Source of the DNA: Rahnella aquatilis CIP 78.65 = ATCC 33071
GTDB taxonomy: Bacteria; Pseudomonadota; Gammaproteobacteria; Enterobacterales; Enterobacteriaceae
Direction: 5' to 3'
Assembly (NCBI RefSeq): GCF_000241955.1
Contig: NC_016835.1
Span: 372,001 to 436,000, forward strand
DNA length: 64,000 bases
The notes below the pieces were generated by a model. It saw only the letters and a program-made list of their open reading frames with translations, was not told the origin of the DNA and made no database searches. Every line of letters begins with the position of its first letter. Position 1 is the first letter of the stretch. This document shows positions 46,827 through 56,334 of the stretch, piece after piece. Made by a program: the position numbers and the translations under genes.

Positions 46827-47549
46827 TCACTTCAGACTGAACTCCAATCTTTCATTATTTGTTTTCCTGATCCAATCTTTATATTTGATCACTAATTTTT
46901 CATAACCTGCTGTATCAGGCAAATTGTATTCCTTGTCCGGAAACAGATTGTGATTATCTTCTTTCCAGACGCATTCCTTGTCTTTCCCCCCGTGCTTACA
47001 CAAACCAATATTTATTATTTTTATTCTCTGAGTACCATTATTATGCAAAAAATGATGATCAGGGCTTAAAGCCACATCAATGCGGGGGTGTAATGGCGGG
47101 ATTGAAACCAATATCCCCCAAACTAAATTTACACTGACTTCGGTATCTATAGCCTTACCGTTTTCAGATACATGATCGTCATCAAGAGAAGGGACCGCCT
47201 GAAACATGACCCGATATATTTCCTCTTTTTCTGGAACATTCATCGCAACAAAACGAACAAGTTTGCTGCTCCCACCAGGGATGGCAAATTTAGGCGGCAT
47301 GACAACCAGTTCGTTGCCAGAATAAGAATTAACATCAACTTCTTTTTCTTCAGGTGTGCCTGGGTTGGTTATTTTTAGCGTTTTTGTCTTAACAAACTGA
47401 ACATCATTAGTCTTGGATAATAAACGTACGCTGCCTTCACCTTGAGTATCAAGTCCGACTGCCATCGGATAAATGGTCATATTGGCGCTTGTCATAAAGC
47501 TGAAAAAAGCCAACATAAAAAACCATTTATTTATACGTAATAAATACAT
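46827..47549 (-). CDS. Periplasmic fimbrial chaperone (CfaA/TcfA type)
   Basis: A 240-residue protein with a signal peptide (INKWFFMLAFFSFMTSA) and an Ig-like chaperone fold: NMTIYPMAVGL, then PPKFAIPGGSSKLVRFV in the place of the G1-strand region. It binds subunits and hands them to the usher. ATG at 47549 has AAAGG seven bases upstream and is preferred over 47591. First gene of the fimbrial operon. Strongly AT-rich. Confidence 0.82.
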   Translation of the reverse strand: MYLLRINKWFFMLAFFSFMTSANMTIYPMAVGLDTQGEGSVRLLSKTNDVQFVKTKTLKITNPGTPEEKEVDVNSYSGNELVVMPPKFAIPGGSSKLVRFVAMNVPEKEEIYRVMFQAVPSLDDDHVSENGKAIDTEVSVNLVWGILVSIPPLHPRIDVALSPDHHFLHNNGTQRIKIINIGLCKHGGKDKECVWKEDNHNLFPDKEYNLPDTAGYEKLVIKYKDWIRKTNNERLEFSLK

Positions 47550-47810
47550 AAAAAGACCTTTGAACCCTATTGATAAAATGGCGTTGTACATAGCTTGCTA
47601 ATGATGGTATGTGTATGATGCTTATAAATCCAATGGTGATTTCTTAATTCGCAAGTAACTTATCTTAATGATGAAGTGTTTATTTAGATGAAATGTTAAT
47701 AGTGAATCGTTAGTCAGCGGCTTTATATTTTACACTGTGGCTAACTGGTTGTGGGGTTTTATATGGCATTGATGAATAATGTTATTATATATATCGCAAA
47801 ATTATTATTG

Positions 47811-47972
47811 TTAATATAAATGCCTCGTGCTCCAGCACTGGTATTGTTTTTCCAGAACCCACTGTTCAAAAGAGAGGATGAGGCTATTGATATATGTTGC
47901 ATCGTTGATGACCTCCCGGTCATCATGACAGATTCCGCCACGCCACAAACAGCCACCTTTTTTATCGCTTAT
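47811..47972 (-). pseudogene. Possible degenerate ORF remnant
   Basis: A 53-codon open frame without a start codon, reading protein-like (WRGGICHDDREVINDATY, then LSFEQWVLEKQYQCWSTRH). Stop codons bound it at both ends. It lies in the 524-base gap (47550-48073) between the fimbrial promoter and srfA, which otherwise is AT-rich and holds no clear gene. Family not recognised. Confidence 0.25.
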
Positions 47973-48073
47973 TCACCCGTTTGATTTCGCTTAAATCGCC
48001 TAAAGTGGCAGCATCATGAACCTTTTCTGCCTGCGCGCTGGCGCGGAGCAAAACACATAAAGGCTATTCAGGC

Positions 48074-49426
48074 GTGGCAAAATCATTTTTACGCAGTGGC
48101 AGTCTCAATGACATCCTTGCGCTGGGCGAAAACGGGCAACCGGTTTACGCATCAGCCCTGCAATTACGCGAAACTTTACGTCTGCGTAAACAACCTGCAA
48201 TTGCCGACTGTCTGGCGATCCCGCAACTTAATGAGGCCGGTGACCGCCTCGACTGGTATTCACCCCGTGAAGGCAAAGTCGTTTCCTGGGCCGCTGCCAC
48301 AGATACCGCGCGCGCATCGGCTTTGCGCCAGCTCGAGAACTGTCTCGACACCGTGTCGCAGATCAGCAAAGCGGCAAAATCTTCTGAAAAACCCGCCACG
48401 CAGTTTTTTGGTTCTTTACTGGAAAAAGCCTTCCGTTTTCCGGATCAAAACCACGTGTATCTGGTCGGAGGGCAGCCTGTACTGACCTTCTGGGGCTTCC
48501 TGAGTCTCGACAGCGTCAGTCAACCTGATCCTTTTGCGGCGCTGCGCAATACGCTGACCGCCGGTGAACCCCTGCCAGCGCTTTCACTGGCAGCAGAAAA
48601 AATTAAAGCGCCGGAACCGGTCGTTGAACAACCTGAACCGGTTCGTGTGATTAAAACCATTGAAGCCCGTGCGGCTGAACAGGAAATTGCCGTGCCGGAA
48701 CCGGTTGTGGCTCCGCGCCGGAAAAAATCTCCGCTGATCTGGGCGTTGCCGGTCGCTGCACTGGTCGTCGCCGGTTCTGCGGCTGGCTGGTTATATTCCC
48801 GCGTACCTGCGCCAAAAGTTGAAACCGCGAAGACCGAAGCGCCTAAACCTGCTCCGGCAGCAGAACCGGTGGTGATCGCTCCGCCGGCAGTGGCTGAACA
48901 AGTGAAAGCCCCTGAAGTGAAAGCGCCTGAACCGGCACCGTTACCGGTTGCCCCGGCCGCTGTGGTGGTGCCTTCTGCGCAACCCGTCGCAGAAGTGGAA
49001 AAAACGCCGATAGTCACTGAGCCTGCTGCTGCGCCGGTCAGCAAAAATGCCTTAGTGATGCCGCCTGACGCGGTAAAAATCGGCTCGACGAAATTCCTCA
49101 ACGGTAACTGGCAAGTGGTGTTGGATATCAAAGATCCGGTTACCGGTAAGCCGCCGGTGCTGCGTTATCAGTTCAAACAAGGTCAGGGCACGGTGAAAAT
49201 CACCTATGGCGCGGGCGTGACCTGCCGCGCGGCGGCGAATGCCGGGCTGATGCAATCGGGGAATCTGGTCATCAACAGCCGTTACCGGGCGAAATGCAGC
49301 GACGGCTCCCGTTATCAGATGCCGGAAATCAGTTGTACTCAGGGCGCGACTGGCGCTGCCGTGTGTCAGGGCCGTTATACCGGCGACACGGTTTACCCAA
49401 TGACCATTAAGCGCGAAGGTAAATAA
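48074..49426 (+). CDS. srfA: SrfA family protein
   Basis: A 450-residue protein with a cytoplasmic N-terminal domain (about 1-220), one membrane helix (LIWALPVAALVVAGSAAGWLY near residue 240) and a Pro/Ala/Val-rich linker. The C-terminal periplasmic domain (from about 330) holds cysteine-flanked segments (GVTCRAAANAG, then AKCSDGSRYQMPEISC). GTG start. First of srfABC; 4 bases precede srfB. SrfABC proteins are SsrB-regulated in Salmonella, and homologues in Xenorhabdus are reported as a toxin. Confidence 0.85.
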   Translation: MAKSFLRSGSLNDILALGENGQPVYASALQLRETLRLRKQPAIADCLAIPQLNEAGDRLDWYSPREGKVVSWAAATDTARASALRQLENCLDTVSQISKAAKSSEKPATQFFGSLLEKAFRFPDQNHVYLVGGQPVLTFWGFLSLDSVSQPDPFAALRNTLTAGEPLPALSLAAEKIKAPEPVVEQPEPVRVIKTIEARAAEQEIAVPEPVVAPRRKKSPLIWALPVAALVVAGSAAGWLYSRVPAPKVETAKTEAPKPAPAAEPVVIAPPAVAEQVKAPEVKAPEPAPLPVAPAAVVVPSAQPVAEVEKTPIVTEPAAAPVSKNALVMPPDAVKIGSTKFLNGNWQVVLDIKDPVTGKPPVLRYQFKQGQGTVKITYGAGVTCRAAANAGLMQSGNLVINSRYRAKCSDGSRYQMPEISCTQGATGAAVCQGRYTGDTVYPMTIKREGK

Positions 49427-49430
49427 CAGC

Positions 49431-52403
49431 ATGCTGGCAACCCTTACAGATTTTAAGCAAAAGATTACCCTGATCCGGGACAGCGGCATCCAGTTCCTCG
49501 ACTTCGCGCTGAAGCCGGTGTGGGATGACGGATTACCTGCCAAATTTGTGCGCAAGAGCGCCAACGGTCCGCTATTGCGCCTCGACTATAATCCGCAAAA
49601 TGGTCGTCACTTTTTACCGGGGCTGGAGGGCGGTGCGCCGGAAGTGGTGCGACCTGAATTTAGCTTCCCGCTGGAACAGTCGCTGAAACTGCTCGATCAG
49701 ATCTGGCTGCCGTTACCGTTTTTGCGCTTTAATCCGCCGCGCACCTTTATGGCGGGTCCGGACAACTGGGCGCGGGTGCAAATCCGTCAACTTGACACGC
49801 CTGAAGCCGATGGCAGTACACACCGTGTGGTGATTGCCTTTGATACCCGCGTGGTGGAAGGCGATGGCGAACAAACCCAACTGGCACCGACGCAGGATGA
49901 TGTGAAAAACGGCATCAGTTTTGCGCTGGCGTGGCATAACGAAGAACTGCCCGATTTCCTCGATCAGACCTGGGTGGACGGCTGGTTACGTGAAGTGTTC
50001 ACCGAGCAGTCCGCAATCCGCGAGGAGCGGGAAGCGCGCAATATTAAAGTCGCCCTGCGTGAGTTTGAATATCAGGCGCATTACCTGAATCTGCTGGAAA
50101 TGCTCGGCAGCCAGCTCGGCATTCCTGAGCTGAAGATCAACGGCGCGACGCTGCAGGAACCGGCGATCAACGTGGATCTGATTCTGGATGTGGGTAACTC
50201 GCACACCTGCGGCATTCTGGTGGAAGACCATGTGGGTGAAACTGATGGCCTGAAGCAAACCAGCGAACTGCAACTGCGCGACCTTTCTCAGCCGCATTTT
50301 CTTTATAACGAACTGTTTGAAAGCCGGGTGGAATTCGCCCAGGCACGCTTTGGTAAACCGAACTTCTCCGTCGAAAGTGGCCGCGACGATGCCTTTATCT
50401 GGCCATCCATTTTACGTGCCGGTCGGGAAGCCAGCCGTCTGGCGCTGCTGCGCGAAGGCACGGAAGGATCGACCGGGATTTCCAGCCCGCGCCGTTATTT
50501 GTGGGATGAAGACAGTTATACGCCGGGCTGGCGTTTCAGCCAGGGTGGTCACGGTGCGGTGACCGAGCCGGTTGCTGCAGCCATGCCGCTGACATTCCTG
50601 ATCAATGACGACGGTCAGCCACTGTCTGATTTGCCTGCGGAAGACCGTTTGCCGGTGTTCTCCGCCCATTACAGCCGCAGTTCGGTGATGACGCTGATGC
50701 TGTCTGAACTGCTGGCGCAGGCGCTGATGCAAATCAACAGCCCTGCCCAGCGTACCCGCATGTTGCGCTCTTTCGCACCGCGTCAGTTACGCAATATTAT
50801 TCTGACCCTGCCTTCGGCAATGCCGAAACCGGAGCGTGAAATATTCCGCCGCCGTATGCAGGAAGCCATCGGGCTGGTGTGGAAGTCCATGGGCTGGCAT
50901 CCGTCGGACGACGCGTTTAAAAACCAGGCGGACAAAGCCAAAAGCAGCGTGCCGGTGCCGGACGTGCAGATGGAATGGGACGAAGCGACCTGCGGGCAAA
51001 TGGTCTATCTCTACAACGAAACGCAGGTGAATTTCGGCGGCCATACCGGCGAATTTTTTGCCAGCATGGCGCGTCCTGACCGCGAACTGGCGGATGATGA
51101 GCCGGTGGGTAAAACCCTGCGTATCGCCTCGATTGATATCGGCGGCGGCACGACGGATCTGGCCATCACGCAATACTGGCTCGACGACGGTATGGGCAAT
51201 AATGTCAAAATCACGCCGCGTCTGCTGTTCCGTGAGGGCTTTAAAGTTGCGGGCGACGACATTCTGCTGGATGTTATTCAGCTCTATGTATTGCCTGCGT
51301 TACAGGCGGCGCTGAAGAAAGCCGGTCTGGCCAATCCGGACAGTCTGATGACGCGCCTGTTTGGCAGCGAGGGCCGCATGGATGGCCACGCCACCTTGCG
51401 TCAGCAAAGTACGCTGCAAATATTTATTCCGCTGGCGCGCTCCGTGCTGGAGGTTTACGAACGTTTTGATCCGCTGGATACCCATGCAGAAATCGATGCG
51501 CCATTCGGTGAATTGCTGGAACAGACACCGACGCAGAAAGTGCTGGATTACCTGCATACCGAAATCCAGCGCGTTCTGCCTGCCGGTTCGGCGGTATTTG
51601 ATATTCTTCAGGTGCCGCTGGTCCTGAAACTCAGCAAGCTGCACAGCGAGTTTTTATCCAACCGCATGAGCATTACGCAGAACCTGCGTTCGCTGTGTGA
51701 GGTGGTGTCGTTGCATGACTGTGATGTGTTGCTGCTGACCGGCCGCCCTTCGCGTTTCCCCGGCATTCAGGCGCTGTTCCGCCATCTGCAACCGTTGCCG
51801 ATCAACCGCATGCTCTCGCTTGATGGTTATCACACCAGCGGCTGGTATCCGTTTAATAAACTCGGGCGCATCGACAACCCGAAATCCACCGCAGCCGTCG
51901 GCGCGATGCTGTGCCTGCTGGCGCTGGATTTGCGTCTGCCGGGGTTCTATTTCAAAGCCGGAGATTTCCAGCCGTATTCGACGGTGCGCTATCTCGGTAT
52001 GCTCGACGGCAATCAGGTGCTCTCTGAAGATAACGTCTGTTACGGTGATATCGATCTTGATGCTCACGATTACAAGCTCGACAGCGCGGCCAGTTTCCGT
52101 ATTCGCGGTGCCATTTGTCTGGGTTTCCGCCAGCTGGAAAATGACCGCTGGCCTGCCTCGCCGCTGTATACGCTGTCCATTGCGGAGCCTGAACTGGCGC
52201 GCAAAGTGGCGGGTGACAGTGTGCTGCGGGTGAAACTGGCGGTAAAAAAAGGGGAAGATCACCCGACGCCGGAATTTTTTGATATTGCCAGCGCGGTGCT
52301 GGATAACGGCACCAAAGTGCCTGCTCATCACCTGCGCCTGCGGCTAAATACACTGGGCGAGAGCCATTACTGGATCGACAGTGGGAGCGTATTCGTCTCA
52401 TGA
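49431..52403 (+). CDS. srfB: SrfB, Hsp70/actin-fold ATPase-like protein
   Basis: A 990-residue protein with two actin-superfamily phosphate motifs: LDVGNSHTCG near residue 252 and SIDIGGGTTDLAI near 568. This points to an ATP-binding switch protein, not a classical chaperone. The N- and C-terminal parts are not recognised beyond the SrfB family. It lies 4 bases after srfA and overlaps srfC by 4 bases (ATGA), so the three are strongly coupled. Confidence 0.9.
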   Translation: MLATLTDFKQKITLIRDSGIQFLDFALKPVWDDGLPAKFVRKSANGPLLRLDYNPQNGRHFLPGLEGGAPEVVRPEFSFPLEQSLKLLDQIWLPLPFLRFNPPRTFMAGPDNWARVQIRQLDTPEADGSTHRVVIAFDTRVVEGDGEQTQLAPTQDDVKNGISFALAWHNEELPDFLDQTWVDGWLREVFTEQSAIREEREARNIKVALREFEYQAHYLNLLEMLGSQLGIPELKINGATLQEPAINVDLILDVGNSHTCGILVEDHVGETDGLKQTSELQLRDLSQPHFLYNELFESRVEFAQARFGKPNFSVESGRDDAFIWPSILRAGREASRLALLREGTEGSTGISSPRRYLWDEDSYTPGWRFSQGGHGAVTEPVAAAMPLTFLINDDGQPLSDLPAEDRLPVFSAHYSRSSVMTLMLSELLAQALMQINSPAQRTRMLRSFAPRQLRNIILTLPSAMPKPEREIFRRRMQEAIGLVWKSMGWHPSDDAFKNQADKAKSSVPVPDVQMEWDEATCGQMVYLYNETQVNFGGHTGEFFASMARPDRELADDEPVGKTLRIASIDIGGGTTDLAITQYWLDDGMGNNVKITPRLLFREGFKVAGDDILLDVIQLYVLPALQAALKKAGLANPDSLMTRLFGSEGRMDGHATLRQQSTLQIFIPLARSVLEVYERFDPLDTHAEIDAPFGELLEQTPTQKVLDYLHTEIQRVLPAGSAVFDILQVPLVLKLSKLHSEFLSNRMSITQNLRSLCEVVSLHDCDVLLLTGRPSRFPGIQALFRHLQPLPINRMLSLDGYHTSGWYPFNKLGRIDNPKSTAAVGAMLCLLALDLRLPGFYFKAGDFQPYSTVRYLGMLDGNQVLSEDNVCYGDIDLDAHDYKLDSAASFRIRGAICLGFRQLENDRWPASPLYTLSIAEPELARKVAGDSVLRVKLAVKKGEDHPTPEFFDIASAVLDNGTKVPAHHLRLRLNTLGESHYWIDSGSVFVS

Positions 52404-54775
52404 CAACAAGCACGACAGAAACAAACGCCGGTCTGACCACCAATGTGTTGCAGCGTCAGTTTACGGCGGTCTCTGACACTATCGGCGGGGCGCTGGATTG
52501 GGTCGAGACCACACGCGCCGACGCTCCGCGTCTGGATCTGGAAGCCGACCGGCTGAATTTGCAGTTAATACGTTGCCGCGAGAAAGCACAGCGTCTGGCG
52601 CTGGCCTGTGAACTGCCGCCAGCATTGGGTTTTTACGGGCATTCTCAGGCCGGAAAGTCATATCTGATTTGCTCGCTGGCGTCCGGAAACTACGGGCGGC
52701 TGGAAACCCGTCTCGGCGGTGTCACGCTCGATTATCTGACCCAGATTAACCCTGGTAACCGCGTGGCGCGTTTCGCCACCCGTTTTACCCGGCAGGCAGA
52801 CGTCAGGGATCGCGCATTTCCGGTACGCGTGCTGCTGCTCAATGAAGCCGATCTTGCCCGCATCGTGATCCGCGCTTTCCAGCCGGACAGCCATTCTCCC
52901 GTGGCGGACACGCAGCATATCACCGAGCACCTCAGTAAACTGATGATGCACCGCCAGCCGGAGCCGGTAGACGGCTTTACCTGCGAACAGATGATGGGAT
53001 TATGGGATTCCATGATTCGCCTCGACCCCCGTCGTTTCCGCCATCTGAATGCGCATTACTGGCCGGTGGCGGTGAAGCTCGCGCCTTATCTGAATATCGA
53101 CGATCGCGCACGTCTGTTTTCCCTGTTATGGGGCAATGAACCGGCGCTGACGGCGGCTTACCGCCATTACGCGCACACGCTGCAACATCTGAGCGGCGCA
53201 GAAAGCCTGCTGGCCCCGCTGAGCATTCTGGTTGATGAGGCCATGCAACCGGCAGACGGTATTTTCAGCCAGTCGCCGGGCTGGGATATGCAGATCCCGG
53301 TCTGCCCGCAGTTCGGCGATGAAAGTGCACCTCCTGTGACGTTGTCACTGACTGAGCTGACTATGCTTGCCTCCGAAGTGCAAATTCCCCTGCTTTCGCC
53401 CCCGCGCGAAGTGCTGTTCGAACAGATCGATCTGCTGGATCTGCCGGGCTATGGCGCGCTGCCTGATGAAAGTGGTGATGATGAGAATTCCGCCCTGTTC
53501 CGCGCAAAAATTTCTTATCTGCCGGAGCGCTATACCGATCGTCACGAAATGAACATGCTGATGGTTTGTACGGCGGCTGACGTGCGTGATGACGTGGTGG
53601 CCGTAGGCCGCACGCTGGAATACTGGGTGAAGGAAATGCACGGCGAAAATACGCAGGTGCGTGGCCGCCGTAAACCGGGGCTGGTGTGGGTATTAACGCC
53701 GTTTGATCGGCGCGTGAACGGCTCAGCGCATTTCGACGAGGCCGTTCAGCGTCATGTGGGCAATCCTGGCGATGCCTGGGGGGCGCTGCTGGCCATGGAT
53801 GATCGTGGTCTGCAACGTATGGCTGATTATCTGGTGGCAGAAATTCGCCCGGAAATCCGCCTGAACCGCCTGAACGAACTGCGTGACGAACTGCGCCGTG
53901 AACTGGCGGATAACCTGCTCGGACGCTGGTATCAGGCCGGTGACGCGGCTGATCCGGCGCAAAAACAACGCACGGTTCAGACCGTCATTAAAGCGCTGCA
54001 AACCCGCACGGGCGTTCACGGCGAGCTGCTGGAAAAACTGCTGCCTGGCCGCGACGAACTGCACCGTATTTATCATGAGCATGCCGGTCTGCCAGCCGAA
54101 ACAGGCGAGCAGGATGAAGGCGGCGCAGAAAGTTTTGGTATCGGTATTGATATCGATTTATTCGCTGAGCAGCAGGACGTGCCGGTCTGGCAGGAAAAAC
54201 CTGACGACGGCACGGCGTTTGCGCGTCAGGTTCAGCGTTACTGGATTAACCATCTGCGCAGCCTGCCGGAAAACGAACCGTTGATCGCCCTGCTTGGCGT
54301 GGCTAAACCGACAGTCGAGTTACTGATGGAAGAGCTGATCACCATCAGTTTCCGGCTGAAAATGGGCGATGCGCTGGTTCGTTCACTCGGCGGCGCGTTA
54401 TCTGCGGGGGCGCGTGAACATGAGCATCACGCGGATCGTCAGGTTTCCCGCGCACTGACGGTGCTCGGTGATTTTGTTGCCTGGCTGGGTTTTGAGAAAC
54501 AAGCGGAAGCCGAACGCCCGGAAAGCCGTATCAATAAGGGCAATAAAATTTTTGCCAAGCCGAAGCAAAGCGTTGCCAGCTGGAAGTCATCCCGGCGCCT
54601 GACAAAACTTTCGGCCACGCCGACCAATTCCACGGCCTTTTACATCTACGACTGGCTGGTCGGTTTGCAGGAAAGCATCATGCGCAACGCCGGTTACGCC
54701 GCAGGCGGAGAGATCCCGGCGCAGCAGCGTGAAAGTCTGGCCAGCTTGTTAAGAATGCTGAAAGCAGAAAACTAA
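52400..54775 (+). CDS. srfC: SrfC, P-loop GTPase-like putative virulence effector
   Basis: A 791-residue protein with a Walker A motif GHSQAGKS near residue 80 and a switch/Walker B LDLPGYG near residue 348. It reads like a large dynamin- or septin-like P-loop GTPase with long helical regions. In Salmonella SrfC is listed as a putative virulence effector. Third gene of srfABC, followed by a terminator. Confidence 0.88.
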   Translation: MTTSTTETNAGLTTNVLQRQFTAVSDTIGGALDWVETTRADAPRLDLEADRLNLQLIRCREKAQRLALACELPPALGFYGHSQAGKSYLICSLASGNYGRLETRLGGVTLDYLTQINPGNRVARFATRFTRQADVRDRAFPVRVLLLNEADLARIVIRAFQPDSHSPVADTQHITEHLSKLMMHRQPEPVDGFTCEQMMGLWDSMIRLDPRRFRHLNAHYWPVAVKLAPYLNIDDRARLFSLLWGNEPALTAAYRHYAHTLQHLSGAESLLAPLSILVDEAMQPADGIFSQSPGWDMQIPVCPQFGDESAPPVTLSLTELTMLASEVQIPLLSPPREVLFEQIDLLDLPGYGALPDESGDDENSALFRAKISYLPERYTDRHEMNMLMVCTAADVRDDVVAVGRTLEYWVKEMHGENTQVRGRRKPGLVWVLTPFDRRVNGSAHFDEAVQRHVGNPGDAWGALLAMDDRGLQRMADYLVAEIRPEIRLNRLNELRDELRRELADNLLGRWYQAGDAADPAQKQRTVQTVIKALQTRTGVHGELLEKLLPGRDELHRIYHEHAGLPAETGEQDEGGAESFGIGIDIDLFAEQQDVPVWQEKPDDGTAFARQVQRYWINHLRSLPENEPLIALLGVAKPTVELLMEELITISFRLKMGDALVRSLGGALSAGAREHEHHADRQVSRALTVLGDFVAWLGFEKQAEAERPESRINKGNKIFAKPKQSVASWKSSRRLTKLSATPTNSTAFYIYDWLVGLQESIMRNAGYAAGGEIPAQQRESLASLLRMLKAEN

Positions 54776-54786
54776 GTTAAACAAAC

Positions 54787-54814
54787 GGAGTCACAAAAAG
54801 TGGCTCCTTTTTTT
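54787..54814 (+). terminator. Terminator of srfABC
   Basis: GGAGTCAC/GTGGCTCC stem (one G-U), AAAAA loop and seven T residues, 11 bases after the srfC stop. Confidence 0.9.
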
Positions 54815-54962
54815 GCCCGGATTGCACCACATTGCGAGCCGAAACAAACACAGAACCGCAACATGAGTTACACAAACCGATCGTAATCCGTCTATACCTA
54901 GTGGGGTAAGAAAATATCATTCACCGCTTTGTGCCCCACACAGAGCAGAAACGGAGTCCATT

Positions 54963-56012
54963 ATGACTGATATCACTAAGTTGTTAGGCAAAGAAGCCGA
55001 TTCACTTCTTCAGCATCAATGTTCCACTATTACCTCAGACCAGCTCTGCCTGCCGGGTGCCGATTTTGTTGACCGCGTGATGATCGACAACAACCGTTCG
55101 CCGCGCGTACTGGCCGCAATGCAAAATCTGTATAATACCGGACGGTTAGCCGGCACCGGTTATCTGTCGATTCTGCCGGTTGATCAGGGCGTTGAACACT
55201 CTGCGGGCGCCTCGTTTGCCGCCAATCCGCTGTATTTCGATCCTAAAAATATTGTTGAGCTGGCGATTGAGGCCGGTTGTAACTGCGTGGCGTCAACTTA
55301 TGGCGTGCTGGCCTCGGTTTCGCGCCGCTATGCGCATAAAATTCCGTTCCTGGTCAAACTCAATCATAACGAAACCCTGAGTTATCCGACGCAATATGAC
55401 CAGACGTTGTATGCCAGTGTGGAACAGGCGTTTAATCTGGGTGCGCAGGCTGTGGGTGCGACCATTTATTTTGGCTCAGAAGAGTCACGTCGCCAGATAG
55501 AAGAAATTTCAGCCGCTTTCGAGCGGGCACATGAACTGGGCATGGTGACGGTGTTGTGGGCATATCTGCGTAATCCGGCATTTGTGAAAGACGGTAAGGA
55601 TTACCATTCGAGCGCTGATTTAACCGGCCAGGCAAACCATCTTGCAGCGACCATCGGCGCAGATATCGTGAAACAGAAAATGGCGGAAAATAACGGCGGC
55701 TACAAAGCGGTTAAATTCGGCTATACCGATGAACGTGTTTATTCAACACTCACGACTGATCACCCGATTGATCTGGTGCGTTATCAGCTGGCGAACTGTT
55801 ATATGGGGCGTGCCGGATTGATTAACTCCGGTGGGGCCGCGGGCGAGAATGATATTCAGGAATCCGTACGCACGGCGGTTATCAATAAACGTGCTGGCGG
55901 GATGGGACTGATTCTGGGACGTAAAGCCTTTAAGAAATCGATGAAAGAAGGCGTGGGCTTGATTAATGCCGTTCAGGATGTGTACTTAGACCAGAAAGTC
56001 ACCATTGCCTGA
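54963..56012 (+). CDS. fbaB: Class I fructose-bisphosphate aldolase (DhnA type)
   Basis: A 349-residue protein aligned along its length with E. coli FbaB ([42 protein letters not shown]). It splits fructose-1,6-bisphosphate with a Schiff-base lysine, without metal. In E. coli it is used mainly during gluconeogenic growth. Upstream lies a TATACC element at 54893-54898. It is transcribed alone. Confidence 0.97.
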   Translation: MTDITKLLGKEADSLLQHQCSTITSDQLCLPGADFVDRVMIDNNRSPRVLAAMQNLYNTGRLAGTGYLSILPVDQGVEHSAGASFAANPLYFDPKNIVELAIEAGCNCVASTYGVLASVSRRYAHKIPFLVKLNHNETLSYPTQYDQTLYASVEQAFNLGAQAVGATIYFGSEESRRQIEEISAAFERAHELGMVTVLWAYLRNPAFVKDGKDYHSSADLTGQANHLAATIGADIVKQKMAENNGGYKAVKFGYTDERVYSTLTTDHPIDLVRYQLANCYMGRAGLINSGGAAGENDIQESVRTAVINKRAGGMGLILGRKAFKKSMKEGVGLINAVQDVYLDQKVTIA

Positions 56013-56035
56013 GCCTGAGTTTGCACAATAAAAAT

Positions 56036-56059
56036 GGCCGGAAGATAACTCTTCCGGCC
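56036..56059 (-). terminator. Hairpin downstream of fbaB and of the DJ-1 remnant
   Basis: GGCCGGAAGA/TCTTCCGGCC with loop TAAC. The T-rich side is on the minus strand, so it looks like the old terminator of the DJ-1/PfpI gene; it may also help end fbaB. Confidence 0.75.
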
Positions 56060-56076
56060 CGTATCACTTCATTCAA

Positions 56077-56235
56077 TTATTTGCTCAGTTGCTGAACCAA
56101 CAGTTCTGCCGCTTCTGCGGAAGAGCCCGGATTCTGCCCGGTGATCAGCAGACCGTCCTGCACCACGTAAGATCCCCAGTCAGCGCCTTTCGAATACACG
56201 CCACCCAGCGCTTTCAGTTCAATTTTCGTCAGTAT
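56077..56235 (-). pseudogene. Truncated DJ-1/PfpI family protein, C-terminal remnant
   Basis: The minus strand reads KALGGVYSKGADWGSYVV, then LLITGQNPGSSAEAAELL and a stop. This is the typical C-terminus of DJ-1/PfpI (type 1 glutamine amidotransferase-like) proteins. The frame is closed by a stop upstream, and the N-terminal ~170 residues with the nucleophile Cys are gone; the deletion end lies near 56235, just before the hscC promoter region. Its terminator is intact, so the loss is probably recent. Confidence 0.8.
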
Positions 56236-56334
56236 TTAAATCTCCTCATCTACAAAATCTCCTCAACTTTCTGTAAATTCGGCCGATGATAATTCTTTCT
56301 GTTGTTTTCGTTTTTAGTTTCTGGGGTGATACGG

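Noticed and set aside
48520..49131. A 203-codon minus-strand ORF rich in Thr/Gly/Ala/Ser opposite srfA.
   Set aside because: It is the antisense of the Pro/Ala-rich linker of srfA; its composition is a mirror of that repeat.
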